NCBI GenBank assembly: GCA_903828645.1
Contig: CAIKNA010000286.1
Location: 1-45,689, forward strand
Length of the DNA stretch: 45,689 bases
Origin: an uncultured Bacteroidales bacterium
GTDB taxonomy: Bacteria; Bacteroidota; Bacteroidia; Bacteroidales; FEN-979
Reading direction: 5' to 3'
The position numbers and the translations under genes were made by a program. Below are positions 6,510 to 15,675 of this stretch, one piece after another (the stretch's first letter is position 1; every line of letters starts with the position of its first letter). The notes under the pieces were generated by a model. That model made no database searches. It was not told the origin of the DNA and saw only the letters and a list, made by a program, of their open reading frames with translations.

Positions 6510-7475
6510 CTATTCATCGTCCGTAGCACCGAAATGAATCAAAATGCGGAGGTACAGCCCGAAGGAGGGTTTAAAATCAGGGTAGTGCTCCAGGTTGGTG
6601 GGGTAATAGTGCGCAAAAAAACCGGGTTCAAGACCGAAGGCGGCAGTCAGTGGAATGCCGGCACCTACACCAAGGTATCCCCCAAACCCGAATGCATTCT
6701 GGTTGACCGTCATCGTTTGCTGGTTGTAACCCTGCTGATAGCCCTGACTTCCATAGATGTTTACCATGCTGTATTCCTTCCCTTCCACCACGAAAATTGA
6801 TTTGATCACCTGTGTATAACACATTGTCAGACCAGCCTGTATAAAGAGGTTGATCCTTGACTTCAGGGGAAAGGACCTTTGATATCCCAGGTCGATCATC
6901 ACCCGGCCCTCTCTGCCAATGACCTGTTCGCTGCGAAGATCAGGAAAGGAAAGATAGGTGTTGTTCGGATTCACCTGAAGGATGATGGCATCACCGGCTT
7001 TTAACTGGGCATAATTGGCCTGAAGGAAGATGCTGTTCTTCCTGTTAAAATTAATCCTCATAAACAAGCCGCCTGAAAAAGCAACACTGTAATGCATGTT
7101 CGTCGGATACCCATTGCCGTAGCGATCGGACTGGACACCGACTGAATCCGTCTGACTCAACCCCAGCAACTGTTGTATTTCACGATACCATGTCGGAGGA
7201 TTTTGGTTCTTCATGACATAATCGACATTATTGACATTGCCCGGGGTTCCGTTGTAAAAATTGGCAGCGTATTTGTTGGCGAAGTAGGCCCCAAAATTGA
7301 GACCGTATTCAAACTTCTTCAGCGGGAACGGATTCGGATCTTCCTTTTCATCCTTCATCCCGTGATTCCGGGTCTTGCTTTGTGCCTTTTTACCGGAAGA
7401 CGACGTGGCCTCCTGGCCGGATACAGAAACCGATATAATGAATAACGCTGTAAACAGGATCAGAAATGTACGCAA
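6510..7475 (-). CDS. Outer-membrane beta-barrel protein, unknown function
   Basis: This 321-residue protein has a signal peptide (RTFLILFTALFIISVSVSG, cleavage before about residue 21) and then a charged linker rich in Lys, Ser and Asp. About ten amphipathic beta strands follow, with glycine and aromatic residues alternating (YGLNFGAYFANKY, FSGGLFMRINF, GFGGYLGVGAGI, FGLYLRILIHFG). This resembles Bacteroidota PorT/OmpA-like barrels, but no specific family is recognised. Translation must start at the TTG at 7475. An in-frame stop lies just upstream, no ATG is available, and later starts would lose the signal peptide. A TAnnTTTG element lies 26 bp upstream. It is convergent with hgcB and unlikely to belong to that operon. 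Confidence 0.75.
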   Translation of the reverse strand: MRTFLILFTALFIISVSVSGQEATSSSGKKAQSKTRNHGMKDEKEDPNPFPLKKFEYGLNFGAYFANKYAANFYNGTPGNVNNVDYVMKNQNPPTWYREIQQLLGLSQTDSVGVQSDRYGNGYPTNMHYSVAFSGGLFMRINFNRKNSIFLQANYAQLKAGDAIILQVNPNNTYLSFPDLRSEQVIGREGRVMIDLGYQRSFPLKSRINLFIQAGLTMCYTQVIKSIFVVEGKEYSMVNIYGSQGYQQGYNQQTMTVNQNAFGFGGYLGVGAGIPLTAAFGLEPGFFAHYYPTNLEHYPDFKPSFGLYLRILIHFGATDDE

Positions 7476-7501
7476 GGGTTTGTTGTATTAAGTTGATAGT
7501 G

Positions 7502-7509
7502 CAAATTTA
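7502..7509 (-). promoter_or_regulatory. -7 promoter element (TAAATTTG) for the beta-barrel gene
   Basis: This minus-strand TAnnTTTG match ends 26 bp before the TTG start at 7475. Confidence 0.55.
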
Positions 7510-7564
7510 GGAATTATTACGGGACTACGAAGGATGCTCAAACAAAGCTCATCCAAAGGTCAGG

Positions 7565-7646
7565 CAAAGCATATACGAAGCTTATACAAAGCATATACGA
7601 AGCTTATACAAAGCATATACGAAGCATATACGAAGCATATATAAAG
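7565..7646. repeat. Short tandem repeat, 11-bp unit (GAAGCATATAC and variants)
   Basis: About seven head-to-tail copies of an 11-bp unit alternate between AAAGCATATAC and GAAGCTTATAC, giving a 22-bp higher-order period in the first part. It lies in the long gene-poor stretch 7510-7969. It has no spacers, so it is not a CRISPR array. Confidence 0.85.
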
Positions 7647-7778
7647 ATAGAAGGTTATTCAATTATTAATAAAACCGGTTCAAAGTAATAATCCGTACTT
7701 TATGGTAATTACTTTCACGAAGAGCTACGAAGAACCACGAAGTTGAAAATTTTCGACATTCAGCCCTCAGTTCCATTG

Positions 7779-7973
7779 TTAATGTCCATATATCTCGAAA
7801 ACTTTAAAAGCTGTTTTCAATAAACCAATACCAGGCAATATATGAAGTTCAATGGCAGAGCCAAGGATTTGTTTCGAAAGGGAACCGGTTTCCAGGTTAA
7901 ATTCGGTTTCTTCGTGGTCCTTCGTGGTTCCTTCGTGGATCTTCGTGTAAAAAAAAGTGAAACGGGAACTCAA
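7779..7973 (-). pseudogene. Degenerate fragment of a GxxExxY-family protein
   Basis: The 64-codon frame reads a leader-like stretch (TKIHEGTTKDHEETEF) and then ETGSLSKQILGSAIELHILPG and IGLLKTAFKVFE. These correspond to the opening of GxxExxY proteins, which usually read like a stop-free LSxxIIGxAIEVHxxLGPGLLESxYE and run to about 125 residues. Here the frame stops soon after that block, so only the first quarter remains and the Gly/Glu signature is broken (IGLLKTAF). The leader is made of TTCGTGG-type repeats often found before these genes. It is almost certainly not functional. The GT51 gene ends where it begins. Confidence 0.55.
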
Positions 7974-9922
7974 TCCTGAATGGTATCGGAGGATACGGGT
8001 TCAGTCTGTTTCAACAGTAATTTTGCCGGGCCTTTCAGGGTTACATCCGGAACCAGTTTTTCGGCATCCTGGGGGGTGATCCAGCCTTTATTCAACATTT
8101 TTTCAGATACCAGGCGATAGAAGCCAGCATTGGATTCGCGGAGGTGTCCGTTTTCATCGAAGGAATATTTAAACCATTTCGGCCGGGGGATGATGGACGC
8201 CATGAAGATGGCCTCGGCCAGCGTAAGCCGGGAGGCATCTTTATTGAAGTAATAGTGTGATGCTTCATTTGCGCCGTAAATCATCGGTCCCCACTCGATG
8301 AGGTTGAGGTAGACTTCATACATCCGTTCCTTGGTGCTTAACCCCTGGTTTTCGATGAGCCAAACGATCAGCGCCTCTTCCATTTTGCGTGCCACGGTTT
8401 TATTCCGGCTGAGAAACACATTTTTCACAAGCTGCATGCTGATGGTGCTGCCCCCGCGGGCAAACCTTCCTTCCTTTATATTGGTGATGACCGATTCGCG
8501 GAAGGCATCGGGGAGGAAGCCCCTGTGCTGATAGAAACTCCCATCCTCGCTGGTAAGAACAGCAGATTGCAGGAAATGCGAGATGCGGTCGAGTGTGCGA
8601 AATTCGGGATTTTCAGGGCCGACCATAAAGGTGCGGACCGGATTGTCGTGTTCATAGGCGGTATACTGGAAGGGAGTGTTGATTTTAGTCAGGTTGGCAT
8701 TCCCGTATGACAACACGCTGAACTGATGCCTGTTGAGCGAGGTCTCAAATTTCAGCGAATCGGGTTTGGAGAGATCGGCAAAAAAATCGAGGTCCCAGGA
8801 GAGGTTTCCCTTTACCCGGATGCCGTCGAGGTTGGTGAAGAGACCGGGCGGAAAGGAGGAAAAGAGGTCCTGTGCCGGGAATTGCGGTTTATGTATCCTC
8901 AGCGTGATCTGTTTTGCCGGATTCGGGCGGAAACGGATATAGGGGCGGAAGTCGATCCGGTTGAAAGTCACGCGTGTTGCACTGTCCAGTTCGGCGTAGT
9001 CGGAGCCGATGTTGACCAGGTACCTGATCTCCATCCGGGCAAACTCCACCGGCCCTGCTGCAATGCTGCGATGGTCGATGCGCAGCCCCGTCACGGAGGC
9101 AAATCCGCTGATCTTTGCCAGGTCGTCGCCTCCCTCCTGCTCTGCAATGCTCAATGCAAGGGTATCGAAGTCGATCCCTGCGTTCCATTTATGGTTGATC
9201 CAGGGAAGGATCACTTTTGCATGATCCGCAGTGTAAAGCCTGAATTCAGCTGTCCGGTTCCGGTTGTCGATTCTTCCGGCCACCACCCAGCGGGCAACAG
9301 CACCCTCCTCTCCTACCTCCACCGACGACCGGAAATAGTGTTCGGAGAGGGTGAACCGGCCGAGGTGAAAAGTTAACCGGTGGCCATCGGCAACACTCTG
9401 CAGGGTGAAATTCCGGATATTGAGGGAGAGGGGGATCTTATCAAAGACAAACCGCATCATCCGGTCGATAGTCTCCGAATAGTTTACCCTGCCGGTTACC
9501 GAATCGCCCGGCTGCCGTGCGGTGTGCAATAAAAACCTGTAATTGGAAGTGCTGTCATGGCTTTCAAGCAGAATGGCGGTATTGACCAGGTTCACACGGT
9601 GCAGTACGATGCGGCCGGCCAGCAATTTGAGGATGCTGATGGAGGTATAGGCCGAATCGATTTTCAGCAACGTATCGCCGATGGCGGGTTTGAGACTGAT
9701 CCCGGTGACCAGGATGGAGGCCAGCCCCTGGATCCTTACATGTGAAACCCTTAGGGTTGCCTGGCCGGTCTTGTTGAAACGTTCGACGTGCCGTTGAAGG
9801 TACCATTCCGCCAGGGGCGACCGGAACATAAAGATAAACAGGAGAAGTACCAAACCCCCGAGCAGCAATATCCGCAGGGCAAGCCGGAGTTTCCCGGCAG
9901 GGTATGTCGGTTTTTCAGCCAT
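7970..9922 (-). CDS. GT51 peptidoglycan glycosyltransferase with AsmA-like N-terminal region
   Basis: This 650-residue membrane protein has one N-terminal membrane helix (about 17-34). A long AsmA/DUF-type beta-rich periplasmic region covers roughly 35-430. The C-terminal glycosyltransferase-51 domain covers about 435-620. Its signatures are TSEDGSFYQHRG (catalytic E459) and RGGSTISMQLVKN (489-501). This domain polymerises lipid II into glycan strands. There is no transpeptidase domain, so it is a monofunctional-type enzyme with an unusual added region. The start overlaps the CPBP protease stop by 8 bp, indicating coupled translation. The arrangement suggests a cell-envelope assembly enzyme that may also contact lipids. 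Confidence 0.88.
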   Translation of the reverse strand: MAEKPTYPAGKLRLALRILLLGGLVLLLFIFMFRSPLAEWYLQRHVERFNKTGQATLRVSHVRIQGLASILVTGISLKPAIGDTLLKIDSAYTSISILKLLAGRIVLHRVNLVNTAILLESHDSTSNYRFLLHTARQPGDSVTGRVNYSETIDRMMRFVFDKIPLSLNIRNFTLQSVADGHRLTFHLGRFTLSEHYFRSSVEVGEEGAVARWVVAGRIDNRNRTAEFRLYTADHAKVILPWINHKWNAGIDFDTLALSIAEQEGGDDLAKISGFASVTGLRIDHRSIAAGPVEFARMEIRYLVNIGSDYAELDSATRVTFNRIDFRPYIRFRPNPAKQITLRIHKPQFPAQDLFSSFPPGLFTNLDGIRVKGNLSWDLDFFADLSKPDSLKFETSLNRHQFSVLSYGNANLTKINTPFQYTAYEHDNPVRTFMVGPENPEFRTLDRISHFLQSAVLTSEDGSFYQHRGFLPDAFRESVITNIKEGRFARGGSTISMQLVKNVFLSRNKTVARKMEEALIVWLIENQGLSTKERMYEVYLNLIEWGPMIYGANEASHYYFNKDASRLTLAEAIFMASIIPRPKWFKYSFDENGHLRESNAGFYRLVSEKMLNKGWITPQDAEKLVPDVTLKGPAKLLLKQTEPVSSDTIQD

Positions 9923-10865
9923 GGTGAGGTTCAGGCACAGGCCGGCTCCCCGGTCTTATCCTGTAAATGATGAAAAGCAAAGCCGGAACGGCCAGCCCGC
10001 TCAGCAGGATGAGAAAGGGATTCTCCGTGGCCCCGAAATTTTCATAATCACCGGTCAGCATACCGCGCTGACAGAGATACGAGAAGACCACCGCCGCCCC
10101 GTTGTTGATGAAATGCGCGCTGATGGGCACCCAAAGCGAACCTGTCCAGTAAAAAAGGTACCCGAAGATAACCCCCATCAGCATCCGGGGAAAAAATCCA
10201 TAAAACTGCATGTGCATGGCTGAAAAAAGAAACGCGGAGATGAAAATGGCCACATGTATGTTGCCCAGCCACTCTTTAAGCAGACGCTGGAGCAGCCCAC
10301 GGAACATGAACTCCTCTCCGATGGCCGGCAAAAGGGCAATCATCACCATGTTGAACAGAAACCCGCCGAAGGTGGGCATCTTCATAAAGGCCACGGTAAG
10401 TTTTGCAGCGGCATCTTCGGTGATTTTCATCCAGTCCTCGAGCCCCTTCAGAAACCCGGGAAGTTTCATGGATTCATTTACAGATACCATCCAGTTGATG
10501 AATGGCAGGAATGCGAACATCAGCCCCAGTGTGACCAGGTAAACAGGCCATCGCGACGGCTTGCCGATGCAGAGATACCGCACACTGCTTCGTTCGAAGA
10601 GGTAACCGGCCAGCAGCGCCGGAATGATGAACAGTCCGAAGGACTGGATCACCTGGAAATATTGAAGCAACGGCATGACCCTGGCATCGTCAAGGTCGGA
10701 GAGCGAGGAGATGAGCTCCTTCAGGCCAATCCCGAAAAGCGGCCCGGCCAGCAACATCCCGAGTAAAAAGGAGGTGGCAAAGCAGGAGATGACCAGCAGG
10801 ATTGAAAACAAAAGCCGGGTGAAGGGTGTCAGGCTCTCCAGGATGGGCTGTTTACGGAAATCCAT
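9915..10865 (-). CDS. CPBP family intramembrane metalloprotease
   Basis: This 316-residue protein has about eight membrane segments and the CAAX-protease/bacteriocin-processing (Abi) motifs GEEFMFRG (EExxxR), FSAMHMQF (Phe-x-x-x-His) and a later HFINN. Members are membrane-embedded glutamic proteases of mostly unknown substrate. The coding region overlaps the downstream GT51 gene by 8 bp, so the two form an operon. The ATG at 10865 lies 37 bp from the divergently read dusB start at 10902. No clear promoter is seen on this strand. Confidence 0.88.
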   Translation of the reverse strand: MDFRKQPILESLTPFTRLLFSILLVISCFATSFLLGMLLAGPLFGIGLKELISSLSDLDDARVMPLLQYFQVIQSFGLFIIPALLAGYLFERSSVRYLCIGKPSRWPVYLVTLGLMFAFLPFINWMVSVNESMKLPGFLKGLEDWMKITEDAAAKLTVAFMKMPTFGGFLFNMVMIALLPAIGEEFMFRGLLQRLLKEWLGNIHVAIFISAFLFSAMHMQFYGFFPRMLMGVIFGYLFYWTGSLWVPISAHFINNGAAVVFSYLCQRGMLTGDYENFGATENPFLILLSGLAVPALLFIIYRIRPGSRPVPEPHHG

Positions 10866-10875
10866 CTATTTTGGC

Positions 10876-10883
10876 TATTTTTG
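10876..10883 (+). promoter_or_regulatory. -7 promoter element (TATTTTTG) for dusB
   Basis: This TAnnTTTG match contains an in-frame TTG at 10881, which is therefore not the translation start. It lies 18 bp before the TTG at 10902. Confidence 0.6.
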
Positions 10884-10901
10884 CCGCTAAATTACCACAA
10901 T

Positions 10902-11870
10902 TTGATCAGGATAGGAAATATTGATCTGGGTGACTTCCCGCTCATCCTTGCACCCATGGAGGATGTCACCGACTCGCCCTTCCGGGTCATCTGCAAACAA
11001 CACGGCGCCGATGTGCTGGTAACCGAATTCATCGCCGCCGAAGGGTTGATCCGCGATGCCGAAAAGAGCAACAACAAGATGCGGTTTGAACCCGGAGAGC
11101 GTCCGATCGGCATCCAGATCTTCGGTGAAAACGTGGAATCGATGATGAAGGCCGCCGCTGTGGCCGAAGCCGCGGGGCCCGATTTCATCGACCTGAATTT
11201 TGGCTGCCCTGTGCGCAAGATCGTGATGAAAGGCGGGGGAGCCGCCCTGCTGCAGGACATCCCGAAAATGATCCGCATGACGGAGGCGGTTGTCAGGTCA
11301 ACCCGGCTGCCGGTGACCGTGAAGACGCGACTCGGATGGGATGAAGCGCACCTTGATATTGTCGGCATTGCCGAACGTTTGCAGGATGTCGGCATCAGCG
11401 CCATTGCCATCCATGGACGCACCCGGTCGCAACTGTATGGGGGCGAAGCCGACTGGACCCTGATCGGCGAGGTAAAAAACAATCCTTTTATAAAAATCCC
11501 GGTATTCGGCAACGGAGACATCGATTCTGGGCCAAAGGCAGAAGAGATGAGAAACCGGTACGGTGTTGACGGAATCCTGATCGGCCGCGCTGCCACCGGC
11601 AATCCATGGATCTTCCGGGAGATAAAATCATGGCTTTCGGGTCATCTCATCCCCACGCCGCCAACCATCGCCGAACGGATCTCCGTCGTGCGCCGGCACC
11701 TGGAAACCTCCATCGCCTACAAGGGCGAACGCGCCACATTGTTTGAGATACGCAAGCTTTACAGCGGTTATTTCAGGGGGATCCCGGATTTCAAATCGTG
11801 GCGGATGAAGATGGTTACCGCGGGCTCGACGGAAGAGGTGCTGGAGGTGCTGAGGGAGATTGAGGAATGA
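10902..11870 (+). CDS. dusB: tRNA-dihydrouridine synthase (DusB type)
   Basis: This flavoenzyme reduces specific uridines of the tRNA D-loop. The 322 residues form a TIM barrel with the FMN-binding and catalytic blocks LAPMEDVTDSPFR (16-28), NFGCPVRK with catalytic C102, VKTRLGW, and a later HGRTRSQLYGG. The C-terminal helical tRNA-binding domain ends in EVLEVLREIEE. The frame extends to a TTG at 10881, but that codon is inside the promoter. The TTG at 10902 gives MIRIGNIDLG, the usual family N-terminus, so it is chosen here. A 9-bp tandem repeat begins at the stop codon. Confidence 0.92.
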   Translation: MIRIGNIDLGDFPLILAPMEDVTDSPFRVICKQHGADVLVTEFIAAEGLIRDAEKSNNKMRFEPGERPIGIQIFGENVESMMKAAAVAEAAGPDFIDLNFGCPVRKIVMKGGGAALLQDIPKMIRMTEAVVRSTRLPVTVKTRLGWDEAHLDIVGIAERLQDVGISAIAIHGRTRSQLYGGEADWTLIGEVKNNPFIKIPVFGNGDIDSGPKAEEMRNRYGVDGILIGRAATGNPWIFREIKSWLSGHLIPTPPTIAERISVVRRHLETSIAYKGERATLFEIRKLYSGYFRGIPDFKSWRMKMVTAGSTEEVLEVLREIEE

Positions 11871-11927
11871 AGGCAATGCAAGCAATGCAGACAATGAAAG
11901 CAATGCAAACAATGCAAACAATGAAGG
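11867..11927. repeat. 9-bp tandem repeat (about 6.5 copies of ATGCAAACA-type unit)
   Basis: Units ATGAAGGCA, ATGCAAGCA, ATGCAGACA, ATGAAAGCA and ATGCAAACA follow each other without gaps, starting on the stop codon of dusB. Because the unit is a multiple of three, it can be read through as repeated Met-Lys/Gln-Ala/Thr. No start signal suggests that it is. Confidence 0.8.
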
Positions 11928-11932
11928 AGTGG

Positions 11933-14821
11933 TTATTTTTCGGGGTCGGGTTCTTCGTCGTTGGTCTCTTTCACGTTTTTGATCCGGTCGAGCATCTCTT
12001 TCGGCAGTTCGTCTGTATAATCGGATTCTTTCAGATCATCTGTTTCTTTTCCTTTGCCATACCTGATTTTCATGTTTTCGGAGGTTCCGGTGATCTTCAT
12101 GGGGATGCCGATGATTCCAAACGGACCCATCCCGAGCCGTACTTTTAAATTAAGCTTGCTGTCGAAGGTGCTGCTCCCCGAAATTTTAACCCGGATACCC
12201 TTGACCTTAAACTTGAATTGCTCCACAGTGACCGTGTTGTTTTTAATCGTGGATTTGATATCGACTTTCGACATGTCGGGATTGCTCAGCCCCTCTTTTT
12301 GCGTGCCCTTGCTGATGTCGTTAAAGAGTTTGAGCCCGTAAAATTTCACCTTTTTCACCGTGACGACCCCTCCTCCTTCCAGCGAGGGCAATACCGGGAA
12401 CATCGCTGCATTGATCATCCCCTTCACGCTGTAGTCAAGCGAAACGATCCCTTCCGCTTTTCCTGCCGACGGGGCCATTTCACGCACCATGGCCACTTCG
12501 TTGAAGGCCCGTTTGATGTCGAAATCGTTGGCCCTGATATGAAAATCAAAGAACCCCTTCAGCGGCGTCACGCTGCCATAGGTTGCGTCCATGCCGGCCG
12601 TGCAGCCGACCAGGTTGAGGGTGCCCTCCCTGAGAATCATGATTCCATCCTTCAGGTCTATCTCACCCTTCATATCTTTTATCTCGAGCCCCTTGAACAA
12701 CGTTTTCTTCACCTCTGCCTTGAAACGGATGTCGAGGTCGCCGGGGATGATGACCACGCCTGTTTCCCCTGTCGTTGAAGCAGGCTTGCTGTCGCCGGCA
12801 GGGGCCAGCGCCATGAATTCATCCACCTGGATGAGGTCGGAATTCATCTGGAAATCCCCTTTAAGGGTTCCTCCCTTTGAAAGGAAGTAATTAAGGGTGT
12901 TCTTCATGGCCCCTTTCAGGTGAAAGTCGGAGGCGCCATAAGTTGCCAGGAAATTTTCAAACCAGATTTTGTCCTGGTCAAACCTGAAATTGCCTGTTTT
13001 TATAATGAACGGTTTCGGGTAATCCGCTGATGTCATCGCGATATCCCTTAGTTTGAGGGTACCGTTGTTCCTTAGTTTTTCGTAGCGGCCGGCGGTGGCA
13101 TCGCTCTGTTTTCCTTTGAGAGAAAGGTCGGTTTCGATGTAACCATCAAGACGGAGCCCTTTCCGCGAAAAAACCTGGTACACCTTTCCAAGGTCAATGG
13201 TCCCTTTAGACTGAATGTCGTAGCCCAGGTCGTCAAAATTTTCCAGTGCGGCGGTGATGGCGAAGGGTTTTCCCTCAAACATGAAGGTAAGCGGGTTGAG
13301 ATGGACATAGAGGTCTTTCATGGCGCCGGAATGATTTGTCACCACGGCTGCCATCTCTATCTTCTCCAGCGGATGGGGGTAATACCGGGTCTGCACCGAC
13401 CCGCCTTTCAGGCTGATGGTTGCCGAAGTAACCGGGAACATCTTCTTCTGCGGCGCATAATTCCCTTTTACCTTAACTTCCAGTGCAAGCACGCCGGCCA
13501 GGGAGATGCTGTCCATCGGTACCACCTGTTTCAACTCAGCCAGGTCGCAGCTGCAGGAAAGACTGGCTTCAACGGGAATGTCGTTCAGACTTTTCATCCT
13601 GAAAAAACCGTTTACCTGGTTTTTCAGGAAAGTGGCCTGCAGATTTTCAAGCTGTACATTGATGTTACGGTAATTGGTGTCGGGGCAGGATGCATTAAGC
13701 GAGAAGTTTATGTTGCTGAGTGGCTGAGGCAACCCGGCATATTTGAAATAACCCCCGGCAAGTTTTGTCATCAGGCTGAATTTCGGAATACTCAGGATGA
13801 CCGTGTCTGTTTCGTTGCGGATGCCTTTTGAAACCACCCCCTTGAGATAAGATCCTTCGGCGTCGAGGTTCAGTTCATAGATTCCTTTTACCGTGACCGT
13901 TTTCAGATCGAAGGCCCTGGCCCATTTTTCGAGGTCGACACTGGCATTCACTTTTGCGGAAACCCACATGGTTTTTGATTGCCTGATCTTGAACCTGGCG
14001 CTGAGGAACTCTTTTTCCATGACCGATAGGAAGTTCAGGTTCACTGCGTAGCCCTCTTTTTCAAAGTTGAATTTCCCACTGAACTGCAAGGGAATGTCTT
14101 TGATTTTCAGATCATTTTTTTCAAAATTTACCGATAAATCCCGGCTGTTGACCCTGGTGGTTAATTTCGCGGTGACCGGTTTTGAATCAATGTATTTCCG
14201 ATGGTTGTACGTTACATCGAGCCCGTCAATTTTCACATCGGAGGTGAGATTGAAAAAGTCGCTGGTGATGCTGCTCGTGCCGGCATAGTTCAGCCCGCTG
14301 GCGACAATCTCCACCGGGATGGCCGGATCGGCATAAACCACCCGGCAGTTTTTAAAAATGATGTGTTCGATGTTCAGTTCGGCCCCGGGAGAAGAGGTCG
14401 TCTCCTTGTGAACTGAAACGGTATCCTTTGACTGGTACACTTCATAATTGGCAGCCCCCTTGTCATTATAGCGAATGTTAATCACCGCCCTGTCAAAATA
14501 GATCCGTGTGATCCGGATGGTCTTGCCCAAAAGACTTCCCACATCCACCCCGAAAGCGATCTCATTGGCACGGATCAGGGTGTCATTGCTGAAGGGAGCC
14601 GGTGATTTCAGCGAAAAACCGGTAAGAGTGAGGCTCAGGTTCGGGAAGTGGCTGAAAAAGGAGAGATTCATGTCCGTGAAATTCAACTCGGTTTTAAGGG
14701 TGCGGTTGGCCAGGTTTTTAACCTCCTGTTTGATCCTGTCCTGGAATAACAAAGGAGCAAGAAGGAGAATCAAAAGCATTGACACCAGGATAATTCCTGC
14801 GATTTTAAGGACTTTTTTCAT
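11933..14821 (-). CDS. Large AsmA family protein
   Basis: This 962-residue protein has an N-terminal membrane helix (about 7-26), the AsmA N-terminal signature (LANRTLKTELNFTDMNLSFF...PNLSLTLTGFSL) and a long beta-rich middle. The C-terminal AsmA_2-type region has GGGVVTVKKVKFYG and VKISGSSTFDSKLNLKVRLG. A charged tail rich in Asp, Glu and Lys follows. Such proteins form bridge-like beta grooves implicated in moving phospholipids between inner and outer membranes. The start lies 21 bp after the stop of the hypothetical gene at 14843-15646, so the two are probably co-transcribed. Confidence 0.85.
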   Translation of the reverse strand: MKKVLKIAGIILVSMLLILLLAPLLFQDRIKQEVKNLANRTLKTELNFTDMNLSFFSHFPNLSLTLTGFSLKSPAPFSNDTLIRANEIAFGVDVGSLLGKTIRITRIYFDRAVINIRYNDKGAANYEVYQSKDTVSVHKETTSSPGAELNIEHIIFKNCRVVYADPAIPVEIVASGLNYAGTSSITSDFFNLTSDVKIDGLDVTYNHRKYIDSKPVTAKLTTRVNSRDLSVNFEKNDLKIKDIPLQFSGKFNFEKEGYAVNLNFLSVMEKEFLSARFKIRQSKTMWVSAKVNASVDLEKWARAFDLKTVTVKGIYELNLDAEGSYLKGVVSKGIRNETDTVILSIPKFSLMTKLAGGYFKYAGLPQPLSNINFSLNASCPDTNYRNINVQLENLQATFLKNQVNGFFRMKSLNDIPVEASLSCSCDLAELKQVVPMDSISLAGVLALEVKVKGNYAPQKKMFPVTSATISLKGGSVQTRYYPHPLEKIEMAAVVTNHSGAMKDLYVHLNPLTFMFEGKPFAITAALENFDDLGYDIQSKGTIDLGKVYQVFSRKGLRLDGYIETDLSLKGKQSDATAGRYEKLRNNGTLKLRDIAMTSADYPKPFIIKTGNFRFDQDKIWFENFLATYGASDFHLKGAMKNTLNYFLSKGGTLKGDFQMNSDLIQVDEFMALAPAGDSKPASTTGETGVVIIPGDLDIRFKAEVKKTLFKGLEIKDMKGEIDLKDGIMILREGTLNLVGCTAGMDATYGSVTPLKGFFDFHIRANDFDIKRAFNEVAMVREMAPSAGKAEGIVSLDYSVKGMINAAMFPVLPSLEGGGVVTVKKVKFYGLKLFNDISKGTQKEGLSNPDMSKVDIKSTIKNNTVTVEQFKFKVKGIRVKISGSSTFDSKLNLKVRLGMGPFGIIGIPMKITGTSENMKIRYGKGKETDDLKESDYTDELPKEMLDRIKNVKETNDEEPDPEK

Positions 14822-14842
14822 ACCTGTTGAATTCAGATTGTT

Positions 14843-15646
14843 TTAAAACCGGCGTTCAACCAGTTCCTTCAGTTTCTTAAAAGCATTTGAACCCGTGTTC
14901 CAGAAATTCTTTTTACGCATCAGGTCAAGGAAATCGGCTGCCTGGTCAAGGGTTTTAAAACCATTCAGTGTTTCAACGGTTTCGTTGTATTCGCGCAGGT
15001 TGCCATCGAACAGTTCATTGATGAACATAAACTTTTCGTTGATGCTGATAGCGGTTTTCAGGTTTTCGATGCGATCGGAGGGGATTTTCGGGCCAAAGGA
15101 CTTCTCCCGTGCATCTTTAAGTTTGATATTAAAGGCGGGCTCCTCTGAGGCAAAAAGATCGATTTCCTGTACTTTGGAGGTTTTCTTTGAAGTGGCCGGC
15201 ATTTCCTGCCGCACGGTAGCGGGCCCGGCCGGTTTGAAGGGAACCATTCCCGGGTGAATCGGTCCTGCATTGTCATCGTAGGGAATGTCAGCCTTTGGGG
15301 CAGGCGGTTCAGGCTCGCTGAACCTGACGGTAACCCCTGAGCCCCGGGCTGGCGGGGTTGGGGCGGATGCGGCCGGCTGAGGTTGTGAGTAACCGCGGTA
15401 TTCCTGACCAGCGCCTGTACTTTGGAAGTTCCCGGGGGTCCTTGTTTTTTTATCGGGGTAAAGCAGCGGATCATTCAATCGCTGCAGCAGGTGCATGTTC
15501 TCATAAAATTTCCGCACATTCTCCATCAGGATGTCAAATTCGATCTGCGGGATCTTTTCACCATGGCGGCGGATGGCTTCATATTGTTCGTTGATGGCCT
15601 CAAGAAGCCAGTTGATCTCGTCTTTAATGATCGCGCTGTTCATCAT
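14843..15646 (-). CDS. Conserved hypothetical protein with helical ends and a proline-rich middle
   Basis: I do not recognise a named domain. The 267 residues divide into three parts. The helical N-terminus (1-65, DEINWLLEAINEQYEAI...) is likely a coiled coil. The middle (about 66-165) is rich in Pro, Ala, Ser and Gln and likely disordered. The helical C-terminal domain (about 190-267) ends LMRKKNFWNTGSNAFKKLKELVERRF. No signal peptide or membrane helix is seen, so it should be cytoplasmic. It precedes the AsmA gene by 21 bp and may be an adaptor acting with it, but that is only a guess from position. The start is one of two consecutive ATGs at 15646 and 15643. Confidence 0.68.
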   Translation of the reverse strand: MMNSAIIKDEINWLLEAINEQYEAIRRHGEKIPQIEFDILMENVRKFYENMHLLQRLNDPLLYPDKKTRTPGNFQSTGAGQEYRGYSQPQPAASAPTPPARGSGVTVRFSEPEPPAPKADIPYDDNAGPIHPGMVPFKPAGPATVRQEMPATSKKTSKVQEIDLFASEEPAFNIKLKDAREKSFGPKIPSDRIENLKTAISINEKFMFINELFDGNLREYNETVETLNGFKTLDQAADFLDLMRKKNFWNTGSNAFKKLKELVERRF

Positions 15647-15675
15647 ATAATTTTTCCGTGGTTGCCGGAAATGTT

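Noticed and set aside
7565-7646. CRISPR array
   Set aside because: The units are only 11 bp and directly adjoining, with no unique spacers and no cas genes.
8726-9376. Long open frame on the plus strand opposite the GT51 gene (216 codons)
   Set aside because: It has no recognisable domain, reads across a well-supported gene, and its composition is that of the reverse complement of coding DNA. Similar antisense frames at 12218-12778, 13301-13831 and 20675-21247 were rejected for the same reason.
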